DNA of 64,000 nt from Dolomitihabitans soli (GCF_022213955.1 NZ_JAKNTW010000007.1:186001-250000); one strand, 5' to 3'. Shown: positions 25,293 to 34,395, numbered from the stretch's first letter. Notes: generated by a model from the letters alone, not told the origin. Made by a program: numbers and translations.

Positions 25293-25478
25293 ATGAGACG
25301 ACAGTGGGCGGCGACCGCCCCCCTTCCGCTCCTCCCCACGTCACCGGCACCAGCGGCGGGAGCCGGCGACCCGGCCCGCACCGCGCTGCCGGCGCCGTCC
25401 CGCACCTCGCCCCCGGGAGGCGTCACGGCGATCAAGGACGACACCCGCAGCCACTTGATGAGGCGTCATGATCGCTAG
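25293..25478 (+). pseudogene. Remnant of a secreted protein gene (signal peptide and short tail)
   Basis: An open frame of 61 codons with an excellent GGAGGA ribosome site seven bases before ATG. It begins like a signal peptide (MRRQWAATAPLPLLPTSPAPAAGAGD) and then runs into a short Ala/Pro/Arg stretch. The frame ends 11 bases inside the next gene. It looks like the 5' end of a secreted protein gene whose body was deleted and which now abuts the metalloprotease gene. It could instead be a short upstream peptide coupled to that gene. Confidence 0.45.
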
Positions 25479-27228
25479 AATCGTGGCGGTCCTCTGCCTT
25501 CTCTGCACGCTGTTCGCGGCGTCTCCCGCGGTCGCGGCCGCCAAGACCGTCTACATCCCGTCGCGCTGGGCGAGCACCGGCGAGGTGCCGTGGGTCAGCG
25601 CCCGCACGAAGGAATCCGCCAACTTCATCCTGTTATGGGGCGACCGGTCGGGCACCGACCCCAGGAACGCGCCCTCGCAGTACCGATTCGACCCCGACAA
25701 CGTGCTCGGCCAGCTGGAGAACCTCTACTCCTTCTACGTGAACACCATGCGGTTCACCCCTGAGACCGGCCTGCTGGCACAGCACAAGATCATCGTGATC
25801 ATCACCCGGACGTGGTCGAACGCACCGCTCGACGCGTGGGCCACGGGCGGCTCGACCGACGGCAGAGTCGGCGTCATCAACATCGCCCCCGCGGCCGCGC
25901 TGCCCGGCTCCTGGGGCCTGGCGCACGAGCTCGGTCACGTGTTCCAGAACTACACCTTCCTCGGCAGACCCGGCTACGGCTTCACCCATCCGAGCTCCGG
26001 GACCTTCTGGGAGGCGACCGCCGAGTTCATGGCGATGCAGGTCTATCCACGGACCGCGGCGGGCGACCTCACCCGGTTCATCCGCACGGAGAACCTGGCC
26101 TACAGCAGCAGCCGGCACCACTACGGGGCCTGGATGCTGCTGCAGTACATCAAGGACCGCGACGGCCTGGCCATGGTCAACCGGATCTGGAACGAGGCGC
26201 GGAACACCGAACACCCGCTGGAGGTCTACCGCCGCGTCGCCGGCATCGACCAGGCGGAGCTCAACCGGCGGCTGGGCGAGTACGCCCAGCGCAACGTCAC
26301 GTGGGACTACAGCAACCGCGCCGACTTCATGCCGTTCATCAACAGCCTCTATCCCTTCGTCACGGCCTACAACGGGGTGGCGCCGGTACCGGTCAACACC
26401 GCGGCCGGCCACTTCCGCATCTCCGACGCCCTGGCTCCCTCCGACTACGGCTACAACAAGATCCGGCTCGTCCCGAGCAGCGACGGCGCCCTCATCCGGA
26501 TGCGGTTCCGCGGCCATGTCAACGCCGCGGCGCAGTCGGGATGGTCGTACGGGTTCGTCGCGGTGCGGAACGGGACACCCCGGTACAGCGCCATCCACAA
26601 CTCCTCGAACGGTGAGGTGACCTTCCAGACGCAGCCGGGCGAGAAGGACGTCTACCTCGTGGTCACCGGAGCACCGGGGACCGTGCACAAGTACGCCTTC
26701 CTCGAGGGTTACCCGCGCAACCACCGCTACCCCTACCAGTTCCGCCTGCAGGGTGCCACCGCGTGGGGCTTCGAGCCGGGCCACGTACGGCCGGCCGCAC
26801 CGGGCAACGGTCGCTGGCACTCCAACGGCGGCGGCTGGGTCGACAACCGGGCCAACGTCGCCGCCACCGCCTACGTCGGCCCCAGAGCCGCCGTGTACGG
26901 CAACAGCACGGTCAGCGGCAACGCCCGCATCGAAGACCTGGCCTGGGTCAACAGCGGCGCGACCGTCACCGGCAACGCCGTCGTGAAGAACAGCGCCCTG
27001 GTCCAGGGCGGGGCCAACCTCAGCGGCAGCGTGGTCATCGGCGGCGACGCCGAACCGTCCACGGCGTGCGGCGCGGGGACGTACCTGATCTTCAACCCCG
27101 ATCGCCGCTGCGACGGCGGCGCGGGCGAAGCGGACATCAACCCGTCCCACCCGATCTTCAGCGACGCCGACCTCGCCTTCGGCGGCGGCTCCACACCGGT
27201 CGCCCTGGCCACGAACACGGCCCCCTAG
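25468..27228 (+). CDS. Secreted zinc metalloprotease (DUF6055/Svx-AvrXca-like) with beta-helix C-terminus
   Basis: A 586-residue secreted protein. Residues 1-25 are a signal peptide (cut near AVAAA). The catalytic part has the gluzincin motif H153-E-L-G-H157 (LAHELGHVFQNY) and a downstream Glu in WEATAEFMAM, matching the AvrXca/Svx (DUF6055) family. Residues ~455-530 carry hexapeptide-like repeats (AYVGPRAAVYGNSTVSGNARI ...) that predict a left-handed beta-helix, possibly for polysaccharide or cell-wall binding. The end is Cys-containing and Gly-rich. The ATG has GAGG upstream and overlaps the remnant frame. A strong terminator follows. It may be induced through the LacI-type operator 370 bases upstream, which is inference. 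Confidence 0.82.
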   Translation: MIARIVAVLCLLCTLFAASPAVAAAKTVYIPSRWASTGEVPWVSARTKESANFILLWGDRSGTDPRNAPSQYRFDPDNVLGQLENLYSFYVNTMRFTPETGLLAQHKIIVIITRTWSNAPLDAWATGGSTDGRVGVINIAPAAALPGSWGLAHELGHVFQNYTFLGRPGYGFTHPSSGTFWEATAEFMAMQVYPRTAAGDLTRFIRTENLAYSSSRHHYGAWMLLQYIKDRDGLAMVNRIWNEARNTEHPLEVYRRVAGIDQAELNRRLGEYAQRNVTWDYSNRADFMPFINSLYPFVTAYNGVAPVPVNTAAGHFRISDALAPSDYGYNKIRLVPSSDGALIRMRFRGHVNAAAQSGWSYGFVAVRNGTPRYSAIHNSSNGEVTFQTQPGEKDVYLVVTGAPGTVHKYAFLEGYPRNHRYPYQFRLQGATAWGFEPGHVRPAAPGNGRWHSNGGGWVDNRANVAATAYVGPRAAVYGNSTVSGNARIEDLAWVNSGATVTGNAVVKNSALVQGGANLSGSVVIGGDAEPSTACGAGTYLIFNPDRRCDGGAGEADINPSHPIFSDADLAFGGGSTPVALATNTAP

Positions 27229-27238
27229 GAATCCCGGG

Positions 27239-27267
27239 AAAGGGCGCCCCCTCCAGGGGCGCCCTTT
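27239..27267. terminator. Strong intrinsic terminator after the metalloprotease
   Basis: AAAGGGCGCCCC and GGGGCGCCCTTT pair perfectly (12 bp) around a 5-base loop and are followed by TCTCGTC. It begins 10 bases after the stop codon. Confidence 0.9.
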
Positions 27268-27398
27268 CTCGTCATCCGGCCGTTCACCGCCGGCCGGGCG
27301 CCGCCGTGGCGGGCGAGCTCTCAGCACGATCGGCCGTTGACAGCGGGCGACCGCACAACGATCATCAGCGATTGTCGGGCCGATCGCTCCACCGTGGT

Positions 27399-27413
27399 CA
27401 CCGATCATCGGTG
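27399..27413. promoter_or_regulatory. Perfect inverted repeat CACCGATCATCGGTG
   Basis: Two 7-bp arms around one central base, 36 bases before the membrane protein ATG. It is a plausible repressor or metalloregulator site; the regulator is unknown. Confidence 0.4.
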
Positions 27414-27448
27414 CCGGGCCCGTGTGGCCGTTTCGAGAAAGGCGTCGT

Positions 27449-28396
27449 ATGGCTCGAACCGCTCCTGTCCCCGCCTCCCCGCCCGATGTTCACCCCGCCG
27501 ATCTGCCCCGGCGGCGCGGCCTCGTCGTCCTCCTCAGCGTGCTGGCCGGGGCGGTGATCGCCGCGCTGTGGTCCTTCGAGTTCGTCGACGGTGTGATCGG
27601 TGACAACGTCGCCAACACGCTGCTCGGCCGGGACGCCAAGGAGACGGAGATCGGCGGCCTGATCGCGGGGACCGTCTTCGCGTTCGTCTCGGGCCTGGCC
27701 GGCACCTTCACCGCGTGCAACATCGCCGCGTTCGGCGCGATCGCGCCGATGGCCGGCACGAAGGGCGGCGTCCGCGCCGGCGGGATCAGGGCGACCCTGC
27801 GGCCCCTCGGCTGGCTCGCGCTCGGCATGATCGTGGTGTCCGGAGTCTACGGCGCCGTCGGCGCCCTGCTCGGCGAACGGCTGCCCCAGCTCTCCACCGC
27901 GACCGGCGCGGGTCTGTCCCCGCGGCTGATCCAGGCGTCGATCGTCTTCGGCGTGATCGGGCTGGCCTTCGTCTACCTCGGCCTGGCCGCGCTGCGGGTG
28001 GTGCCCGACCCCTTCGCCCGCCTGTCGCGCCGGCTGCCGCACGCCCGCCTGGTCGTCCTCGGCGCGCTGATCGGCGGGTTCCTCGTCGGCCGGCCGTTCC
28101 CGCTGTTCCGCAAGCTGTTCGAGTACGCCGCCCAGACCCACAACCCGTTCTACGGCGGCGCCGTCTTCATCCTGCAGTCGATCGGCAACATCACGCTGGT
28201 GGCGCTGCTCTTCCTCGTCCTCATCCACGCGACCGGAGGCCGGTTCACCCGCTGGATGACCGCCACGCCGTCCCGGGTCACGACGATCACGGCCGTGGCC
28301 TTCCTGGTCGTCGGCGCCTTCACCTTCCTCTACTGGGACCTGCGGCTGCCCGCCCGCTTCGGCTACGGCTGGTTCCCCACCGCGCCCTGGCAGTGA
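27449..28396 (+). CDS. Polytopic membrane protein of unknown function (CcdA/DsbD- or LysE-like?)
   Basis: A 315-residue membrane protein with about seven hydrophobic segments after a 30-residue polar Pro-rich start. A GLAGTFTACNIAAFGAIAPM segment places a Cys and Pro inside a membrane helix, in a way that recalls CcdA/DsbD-type or sulfite-exporter transporters. No further family signature was found. ATG (MARTAPVP) chosen because AAAGG lies eight bases upstream; a GTG further upstream lacks this. Single gene between a terminator and a convergent acyl-CoA dehydrogenase. Transport of an ion, reductant or metal is possible but unproven. Confidence 0.7.
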   Translation: MARTAPVPASPPDVHPADLPRRRGLVVLLSVLAGAVIAALWSFEFVDGVIGDNVANTLLGRDAKETEIGGLIAGTVFAFVSGLAGTFTACNIAAFGAIAPMAGTKGGVRAGGIRATLRPLGWLALGMIVVSGVYGAVGALLGERLPQLSTATGAGLSPRLIQASIVFGVIGLAFVYLGLAALRVVPDPFARLSRRLPHARLVVLGALIGGFLVGRPFPLFRKLFEYAAQTHNPFYGGAVFILQSIGNITLVALLFLVLIHATGGRFTRWMTATPSRVTTITAVAFLVVGAFTFLYWDLRLPARFGYGWFPTAPWQ

Positions 28397-28508
28397 CCGC
28401 ACCGCACGCCGCGGCGTTCCCGGCCGATCCCCGAAAGAACGGAGACCGGCCGGGAACGACCGGCAGGCGGATCGATCACGCTGCCGCCCGCCCGCCGACG
28501 TGCGGAGA

Positions 28509-28598
28509 TCTCACGCCGGATCGGGCTTGGTGACGGGGTCTCACGCCGGATCGGGCTTGGTGACGGGGTCTCACGCCGGGTCGGGCTTGGTGACGGCG
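28509..28598. repeat. Three 30-bp tandem repeats duplicating the acyl-CoA dehydrogenase stop region
   Basis: The unit starting TCTCACGCCGGATCGGG occurs at 28509, 28539 and 28569. The copy nearest the gene encodes its last residues (VTKPDPA) and stop; the other two are downstream copies of the same gene end. Confidence 0.93.
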
Positions 28599-29725
28599 CG
28601 GCCGATCACCAGCCGCTGGATCTGGTTGGTGCCCTCGACGATCTGCAGCACCTTGGCCTCCCGCATGTACCTCTCCACCGGGAAGTCCTCCACGTAGCCG
28701 TACCCGCCGAGCACCTGGACCGCGTCCGTGGTGACCCGCATGCACATGTCGGTGGCGAACAGCTTGGCCATCGCCGCCTTCGTCCCGTACGGCAGGCCCG
28801 CGTCACGCATCCGGGCGGCGTCGAGGTAGAGGGCACGGGCGGCGGCGATCTGGGTGGCCATGTCGGCGAGCATGAAGCTCATCCCCTGGAAGTCGGCGAT
28901 CCTGGACCCGAACTGCCGCCGCTCCCCCGCATAGCCGACGGCCACGTCGAACGCGGCCTGGGCCACGCCGACCGCGCACGCGGCGATGCCGAGCCTGCCG
29001 CCGTCGAGGGCGGCCATCGCGATCCTGAACCCCTCGCCGCGCTCGCCGACCAGCGCCTCGGGCGGCAGCCGTACGCCGTCGAACCTGACCTGGGCGGTCG
29101 GCGAGGAGCGCATCCCCATCTTCCGCTCGGGGACGCCGGCCGAGAGGCCCGCCGCCCCGGCGGGCACGTGCAGGCACGAGACGCCTCTCGCGCCGTCGTC
29201 CGCGGTGCGCGCCATCAGGGTGTAGAAGTCGGCGACCCCGCCGTGGGTGATCCACGCCTTCACCCCGTCCACCAGGAAACCGCCGGAGTCCTCCGCGGCC
29301 CTGGTGGAGAGCGCCGCGGCGTCGGAGCCCGACTGCGGCTCGGACAGGCAGTACGCGCCGAGCAGGTCGCCGCCGAGCATGCCGGGCAGCAGTTCCTCCC
29401 GCTGCTCCGGCGTGCCGTACGCGGCCACCGGGAAGCAGGACAGGGTGTGCACCGAGACGCCCAGTCCCACGGCCAGCCAGGCCCCGGCCAGCTCCTCGAC
29501 GACCTGAAGGTAGACCTCCTGCGGCTGCGCCGCGCCGCCGTACTCCTGCGGGTAGGGCAGGCCGAGCAGGCCGGCCGCCCCGAGGGTCCTGAAGACCTCG
29601 CGGGGGAAGCGCCCGGCCGACTCCTCGCCCGCCGCCCGTGGTGCGACCTCCTTGGCGGTCAGTTCCCCGACCAGCCCCATCAGCTCCCGCGCCTCGTCCG
29701 AGGGCAACATCCGGTCAACCGTCAT
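28571..29725 (-). CDS. Acyl-CoA dehydrogenase
   Basis: A 384-residue FAD enzyme that oxidises an acyl-CoA to the 2-enoyl-CoA. All three domains are present: helical N-terminus, beta-barrel with YCLSEPQSGSDAAA (FAD/substrate binding), and C-terminal helices with FGSRIADFQGM and QVLGGYGYVEDFPVERYMRE. The catalytic base fits the Glu in QIVEGTNQIQR. Chain-length or branched-chain preference cannot be set by eye. ATG has GGAGG eight bases upstream. It lies 44 bases after the M24 peptidase gene and is probably cotranscribed. Its 3' end has been tandemly duplicated. Confidence 0.93.
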   Translation of the reverse strand: MTVDRMLPSDEARELMGLVGELTAKEVAPRAAGEESAGRFPREVFRTLGAAGLLGLPYPQEYGGAAQPQEVYLQVVEELAGAWLAVGLGVSVHTLSCFPVAAYGTPEQREELLPGMLGGDLLGAYCLSEPQSGSDAAALSTRAAEDSGGFLVDGVKAWITHGGVADFYTLMARTADDGARGVSCLHVPAGAAGLSAGVPERKMGMRSSPTAQVRFDGVRLPPEALVGERGEGFRIAMAALDGGRLGIAACAVGVAQAAFDVAVGYAGERRQFGSRIADFQGMSFMLADMATQIAAARALYLDAARMRDAGLPYGTKAAMAKLFATDMCMRVTTDAVQVLGGYGYVEDFPVERYMREAKVLQIVEGTNQIQRLVIGRAVTKPDPA

Positions 29726-29769
29726 GCGGCAATCCTCCCACTCGGCGGCGTCTGGCGGGCGGCCCGAGG

Positions 29770-30876
29770 TCAGACGACGATCAGCTCGCGCGGCCGGTCG
29801 TTGACGCGCCGGCCGCCGTCCTCGGTGCAGATGACGATGTCCTCGATGCGGGCGCCGTGGTCACCGGGGAAGTAGATGCCGGGCTCGACGGAGAAGGCGA
29901 AACCGGGCGCGAGGGGCTCGGTGTTGCCGGCCACGATGTAGGGCTCCTCGTGGGTCTCCAGGCCGATGCCGTGGCCGGTGCGGTGGATGAAGCGCTCGCC
30001 GTAACCCGCCTCGGTGATCACCTCGCGCGCGGCGGCGTCCACCGACTCGCACGTGACGCCCGGCCGTACGGCGGCGCACGCGGCCTCCTGGGCACGGCGC
30101 AGCACCTCGTAGTAGGCGGCGAACGCCGGCGGCGGCTCGCCGACGGAGTAGACGCGGGTGGAGTCGGAGCAGTAGCCGCTCGGCATCTGGCCGCCGATGT
30201 CGACGACGACGGGATCCCCCGGCTGGATGACGCGCTCGGACAGCTCGTGGTGCGGGCTGGCGCCGTTGGGCCCCGACCCGACGATGACGAAGTCGACGGT
30301 ACGGTGACCGGCCGCGATGATCGCGTCGGCGATGTCCCTGCCGACCTCCCGCTCGGTACGGCCCGCACGCAGCAGATCGGGCACCTGGGCGTGCACGGCG
30401 TCGATCGCGGCTCCCGCCTCGCGCAACGCGGCGACCTCGGCGGCGCTCTTGCGTATCCGCAACCCTCGCAGCACCCGGCCGGCGAGCACCTGCCCGGCGG
30501 CGGGCAGCGCGTCGCGGAAACGGAGCGAGGCCATCGCCCACATGCGGTCGGCCAGCCCCACGGTCGCGACCTGGCCCAGCCGCTTGGCGACGTGGGCGTA
30601 GGGGTCGTCCGTCTCGTCCCACGGCACGAACTCGATGCCGAGCCGCGACGCGGGCGAGTGCTCCGCGGCGGCCAGCTCCAACCGGGGGACCATCAGGAAG
30701 GCGTCGCCCGCGGCGGGCACCACCAGGCAGGTGAGCCGTTCCAGCGGCAGCGCCTCGTAGCCGGTGACATAGCGCAGGTCGGGTCCGGGGGTGAGCAGCA
30801 GGGCGTCGAGCCCGGCGGCGGCGGTCGCCTCGCGGACGGCGGCCAGGCGGTTCACGGGATACAGGTCAGAGGTCAC
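29770..30876 (-). CDS. M24-family Xaa-Pro aminopeptidase-like metallopeptidase
   Basis: A 368-residue creatinase/aminopeptidase-P type enzyme. The N-terminal creatinase domain spans 1-130. The C-terminal pita-bread domain has the five dinuclear metal ligands: Asp in VVVDIGG, Asp in CSDSTR, His in IHRTGHGIGLETHEEP, Glu in SVEPGIYFPGDHG and Glu in RIEDIVIC. It would release N-terminal residues preceding proline or hydrolyse a related dipeptide. GTG start with TAGATT six bases upstream and no ribosome site, so leaderless translation is likely. The acyl-CoA dehydrogenase gene follows on the same strand. Confidence 0.92.
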   Translation of the reverse strand: MTSDLYPVNRLAAVREATAAAGLDALLLTPGPDLRYVTGYEALPLERLTCLVVPAAGDAFLMVPRLELAAAEHSPASRLGIEFVPWDETDDPYAHVAKRLGQVATVGLADRMWAMASLRFRDALPAAGQVLAGRVLRGLRIRKSAAEVAALREAGAAIDAVHAQVPDLLRAGRTEREVGRDIADAIIAAGHRTVDFVIVGSGPNGASPHHELSERVIQPGDPVVVDIGGQMPSGYCSDSTRVYSVGEPPPAFAAYYEVLRRAQEAACAAVRPGVTCESVDAAAREVITEAGYGERFIHRTGHGIGLETHEEPYIVAGNTEPLAPGFAFSVEPGIYFPGDHGARIEDIVICTEDGGRRVNDRPRELIVV

Positions 30877-30882
30877 GGGGCC

Positions 30883-30888
30883 AATCTA
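30883..30888 (-). promoter_or_regulatory. Leaderless-type -10 box of the M24 peptidase gene
   Basis: Minus-strand TAGATT six bases before the GTG start, with no Shine-Dalgarno sequence. Confidence 0.5.
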
Positions 30889-31049
30889 CGGGCTGCCGCC
30901 GGAGTGGGCAGGGAAACGTTCCCCGGTCCGGCGGTCACGGGTTCCCGAAAAGGCTCTCCCACACACTCACGACACCGCTACACTCCGTTTCAGGTCAATC
31001 ACATGCCGTTGTGCATATGCCCCAAATATCCCATTCGAGAGCGAGAACC

Positions 31050-32327
31050 ATGGTCGTCCTGGACCAATCGCCCTTCCCCTCGCCGAACGATCCCGCGCAC
31101 GACCCGTTGACCGACGCTCCTCCCGACACGACCTACGCCGCCGAGATGGTCCGGCGGCTGACCCACGGCCCCGACCGGCGCGCCGACCCGGGACGGGCCT
31201 TCGACCTGCTCGCCCACGCCCAGCGGCTGGGCGACATGGGATGGGCGGAGTGGGACCTGCGCACCGGTGAGGCGTTCTGGTCGGACCAGGTCTACGTCAT
31301 CTTCGGCCGCTCGCCCGCCCAGGGCCCGATCGCGCTGCCCGAACTGCCCGCCCACGTCGAGCCCGGCGACCTGCCTGTGCTCGACCACCTGCTCGGGCGC
31401 GTCCCCCAGGGCGACGATCCGGTGAACGCCGAGTTCCGGGTCCGCCGCGACGGCGAGATCCGGCACGTCCGCGCCGTGCTCGAACCCGTCGCGGACGAGC
31501 TGGGAGCGGTCGGCATGCACGGGCTGATCCAGGACATCACCGACCGCCGCCGGGCCGAGCACATCATGTCGGAGTCGCGCAGGCAGCTGCTGGAGGTCCG
31601 CGAGCAGGCCGCCGAGGAGCACCACGTCACGGTGGCCCTGCGCGACGCCATCCTGCCGGAGCCCGGCACCGCGGCCGAGCTGCCGCGCACCCGTATCGCG
31701 GTGCGGCACGTGCCCGCCGAGAAGCTGGCCAGCCTCGGCGGCGACTGGTACGAAGCGGCTCCGCTGCCCGGCGGCCGGGTGCTGCTGGCCATCGGCGACG
31801 TGGCGGGGCACGGCCTGGAGGCGATCGCCCAGATGACCCAACTCCGGCACGCCCTGCTCGGCCTGTCGATGACCGGCGAGCCCGCCGACCGCCTGCTCGC
31901 CTGGCTCAACGACCTGGTGCTGCACCGCCTCGACGGCACCACCGCGACCGCCGTGGTCGGTCATCTCGACCCGGTGACCGGCGAGTTCGCCTGGAGCCAG
32001 GCCGGGCACCTGCCGCCGATCCTGGTCCGCGACGGCCTGGCCCGCCGGCTCGACCCGCCCGAGGGGGTGCTGCTCGGCGCCGGCGAGTGGCCCTACGGCC
32101 TGGCGACCCTCACCCTGCGTGCCGACGACCTGCTCCTGCTGTTCACCGACGGCCTGGTCGAGCGCCGGCACCGCGACATCGACGAGGGCCTGGCCATGAC
32201 CCTGGCGGCCGCCGGCGACCTCGGCCCCGACAGTCTCGAAACGGGCCTCGACCGCCTCCTGGAGGCGATCGGCGGCCCCAACCCGGAAGACGACACCTGC
32301 CTGCTCGCGGTGCGCATGGGCGCGTGA
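31050..32327 (+). CDS. PAS-domain PP2C (SpoIIE-type) serine phosphatase
   Basis: A 425-residue soluble signalling phosphatase. Residues ~45-170 form a PAS-like sensor (GDMGWAEWDLRTGEAFWSD ... LIQDITDRRRAEH). A short coiled linker follows. The PPM/SpoIIE catalytic domain (about 195-425) has GGDWYEA, IGDVAGHGLEA with metal-binding Asp, and FTDGLVERR. Such proteins dephosphorylate anti-anti-sigma factors and so switch stress sigma factors. The frame is open to a GTG at 31011, but the ATG here has a GAG-rich site before it; the exact start is uncertain. No anti-sigma gene is adjacent, so the partner must be elsewhere. Confidence 0.9.
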   Translation: MVVLDQSPFPSPNDPAHDPLTDAPPDTTYAAEMVRRLTHGPDRRADPGRAFDLLAHAQRLGDMGWAEWDLRTGEAFWSDQVYVIFGRSPAQGPIALPELPAHVEPGDLPVLDHLLGRVPQGDDPVNAEFRVRRDGEIRHVRAVLEPVADELGAVGMHGLIQDITDRRRAEHIMSESRRQLLEVREQAAEEHHVTVALRDAILPEPGTAAELPRTRIAVRHVPAEKLASLGGDWYEAAPLPGGRVLLAIGDVAGHGLEAIAQMTQLRHALLGLSMTGEPADRLLAWLNDLVLHRLDGTTATAVVGHLDPVTGEFAWSQAGHLPPILVRDGLARRLDPPEGVLLGAGEWPYGLATLTLRADDLLLLFTDGLVERRHRDIDEGLAMTLAAAGDLGPDSLETGLDRLLEAIGGPNPEDDTCLLAVRMGA

Positions 32328-32377
32328 CCCGTGGATGACGGACCTGCCGGGCCGCGCGGTCTGCCAGGATGGGTCAC

Positions 32378-33286
32378 ATGCCAGGCCTGATGCTTCTCGA
32401 CACCGCCTCGCTCTACTTCCGCGCCTACTACGGCGTACCCGAGTCGATGACCGCCCCCGACGGCATGCCGGTCAACGCCGTGCGCGGGCTGGTCGACATG
32501 ATCGCCACACTGGTCCGCACCCACTCCCCCGACGAGTTGGTCGCCTGCATGGACGCCGACTGGCGCCCGGCCTTCCGGGTGGCCGCGCTGCCCAGCTACA
32601 AGGCGCACCGGGTGGCCCACGGCCATGAGGAGGAGGTGCCCGACACGCTGGTCCCCCAGGTGCCGATCATCGAGCAGGTGCTCGACGCGGTGGGCATCGC
32701 CAGGGTCGGCGTCGCGGGCTACGAGGCCGACGACGTCATCGGCACCTTCGCGGCGCACGCGAGCGGCCCGGTCGACATCGTGACCGGAGACCGGGACCTG
32801 TTCCAGCTCGTGGACGACGCACGCCGGGCCCGCGTCCTTTACACAGTAAGGGGAATCCGCAACATCCAGATCGTCGACGAGGCGGCGGTGACCGCCAAGT
32901 ACGGCATCCCCGGCCGTGCCTACGCCGACTTCGCCACGCTGCGCGGCGACCCGAGCGACGGCCTGCCCGGAGTGTCCGGGGTCGGCGACAAGACCGCCGC
33001 CGCGCTGATCACCAGGTTCGGCACCCTCGACGCCCTGCTCACCGCCCTCGACGCCGGCCAGACCGACGGCTTCCCCGCGGGCAGTCGCAACAAGCTCGCC
33101 GCGGCCCGCGACTACCTGTCGGTCGCCCCCACCGTCGTGCAGGTCGCCCTCGACGCGCCGTTGCCGGCCCACGACCCCACCATCCCCGCCAAACCCCGCG
33201 ACCCCGCCGCTCTCGTCGCCCTCGCCGACCGCTACGGTCTGGACAACCCCCTCAACCGCCTGCTCGAAGTCCTGTCCACCCGCTAG
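32378..33286 (+). CDS. 5'-3' exonuclease (PolA N-terminal-like flap nuclease)
   Basis: A 302-residue stand-alone 5' nuclease that removes flaps or RNA primers in replication and repair. Family residues are visible: MLLDTASLYFRAYYG (metal-binding Asp), Arg/Lys cluster in PSYKAHR, GYEADDVIGT, VTGDRDLFQLV, and the helix-hairpin-helix DGLPGVSGVGDKTAAALI. Length fits the family, without the polymerase part of PolA. The second ATG is chosen (MPGLMLLD); CAGGAT sits seven bases before it and could be a leaderless -10 or double as a ribosome site. It is monocistronic. Confidence 0.93.
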   Translation: MPGLMLLDTASLYFRAYYGVPESMTAPDGMPVNAVRGLVDMIATLVRTHSPDELVACMDADWRPAFRVAALPSYKAHRVAHGHEEEVPDTLVPQVPIIEQVLDAVGIARVGVAGYEADDVIGTFAAHASGPVDIVTGDRDLFQLVDDARRARVLYTVRGIRNIQIVDEAAVTAKYGIPGRAYADFATLRGDPSDGLPGVSGVGDKTAAALITRFGTLDALLTALDAGQTDGFPAGSRNKLAAARDYLSVAPTVVQVALDAPLPAHDPTIPAKPRDPAALVALADRYGLDNPLNRLLEVLSTR

Positions 33287-33346
33287 CCGCCGGCACCGGC
33301 GTCGCCTGTCATCACCGACGATCGACACGGGGAGCCCGGCGTCGGC

Positions 33347-33790
33347 GTGGCCACCTTGGTGGCCCGCTCGCCGCTGGTGATGACCGCGCTGACCGTGGCG
33401 GGCGCGGCCTATCTGGTGTGGCTGGGGATCAGCACGCTCGCTCGACCCTCGGCTCCGCGAGCCGGCGCGGAGCCGGCCGCCGACTCGTGGATGCGGCAGT
33501 TGGTGAAAGGCGCGGGGATCAGCGGGCTCAACCCCAAGGTGTTCCTGCTGTTCTTGGCGCTGCTGCCGCAGTTCGCCGACCCGGACGCGGCGTGCCCGGT
33601 CGCGGTGCAGATCGCGGTGCTGGGGCTGGTTCACGTGGCCAGTTGCGCCGTGGTCTACACAGGAGTGGGCGCAGGGGCCCGGCGAGTGCTGCGAGCGCAT
33701 CCCGCGGCGGCACGGATGGTGAGCCGCATCTCCGGCGCCGCGATGGTGACGATCGGTGTGCTGCTGCTGGTAGAGCAGGCGGTCGGTTAA
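33347..33790 (+). pseudogene. N-terminally truncated LysE/RhtB-family exporter
   Basis: About 147 codons match the C-terminal two thirds of a LysE-type amino-acid exporter (ARSPLVMTALTVAGAAYLVWLGI, then GLNPKVFLLFLALLPQF). The usual first ~55 residues with the PGP motif and first two helices are missing; the bases upstream do not encode them in any frame. A GTG could start the remainder, but it lacks a good ribosome site. It is probably non-functional. Confidence 0.72.
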
Positions 33791-33874
33791 CCGCGCACCC
33801 CAGCAGGGGAGCCTGGAGATGTCGCCAGGGGAGCGGAATGTCCTGGTACCGGCAGTGAGCACGATAGAGGACAC

Positions 33875-34333
33875 ATGAAAGAAGAGACACAGCCCGAACA
33901 GGTGACCGCCGAGATCGAGGCCCGCATCCGTGCCAGCTTCGAACGCCAGGGACTGATGCGCCACCTCGGCGCCCGCCTGTCGGAGATCAGAGCGGGACAC
34001 GTTCAGATCGTTCTGCCCAGCAGGCCGGAAGTCACCCAGCAGCACGGCTACATCCACGCGGGAGCCACCAGCGCCATCGCCGACAGCGCAGGCGGCTACG
34101 CGGCACTCACCCTGTTCCCGGGGACGGCAGAGGTGCTGACTGTCGAGTACAAGATCAACCTCCTTGCACCCGCCGCAGGTGATCACCTTGAGGCCGTAGG
34201 GACGGTCGTCAAGGCAGGGCGAACCCTCACGGTGTGCCGGCTCGACGTCTTCGGCGTCGCCGACGCTCAGCGCGACCTCATCGCGACCGGCCAGCAGACG
34301 CTGATCTGCCTGCCTGGAGGACCCGGACAGTGA
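33875..34333 (+). CDS. PaaI-type hotdog thioesterase
   Basis: A 152-residue hotdog-fold protein that would hydrolyse an acyl-CoA thioester. The family pattern is GxxHAGATSAIADSAGGYAA (HGYIHAGATSAIADSAGG) with TVEYKINLLAPA in the next strand. The Asn/Asp and Gly positions of the PaaI active site appear retained. ATG start; GAGG lies about 10 bases upstream. It is separated from the truncated exporter by 84 bases. Substrate unknown. Confidence 0.88.
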   Translation: MKEETQPEQVTAEIEARIRASFERQGLMRHLGARLSEIRAGHVQIVLPSRPEVTQQHGYIHAGATSAIADSAGGYAALTLFPGTAEVLTVEYKINLLAPAAGDHLEAVGTVVKAGRTLTVCRLDVFGVADAQRDLIATGQQTLICLPGGPGQ

Positions 34334-34395
34334 CCGCCCGCGCTGCGCGGCGATCCGCCGCCCGGCCCAGGTGAAGCGAGGTCCGCCAGGTCGTG

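Noticed and set aside
25105..25296. Open frame starting just after the LacI-type operator
   Set aside because: No ribosome site and composition without conserved pattern; more likely leader or decayed DNA.
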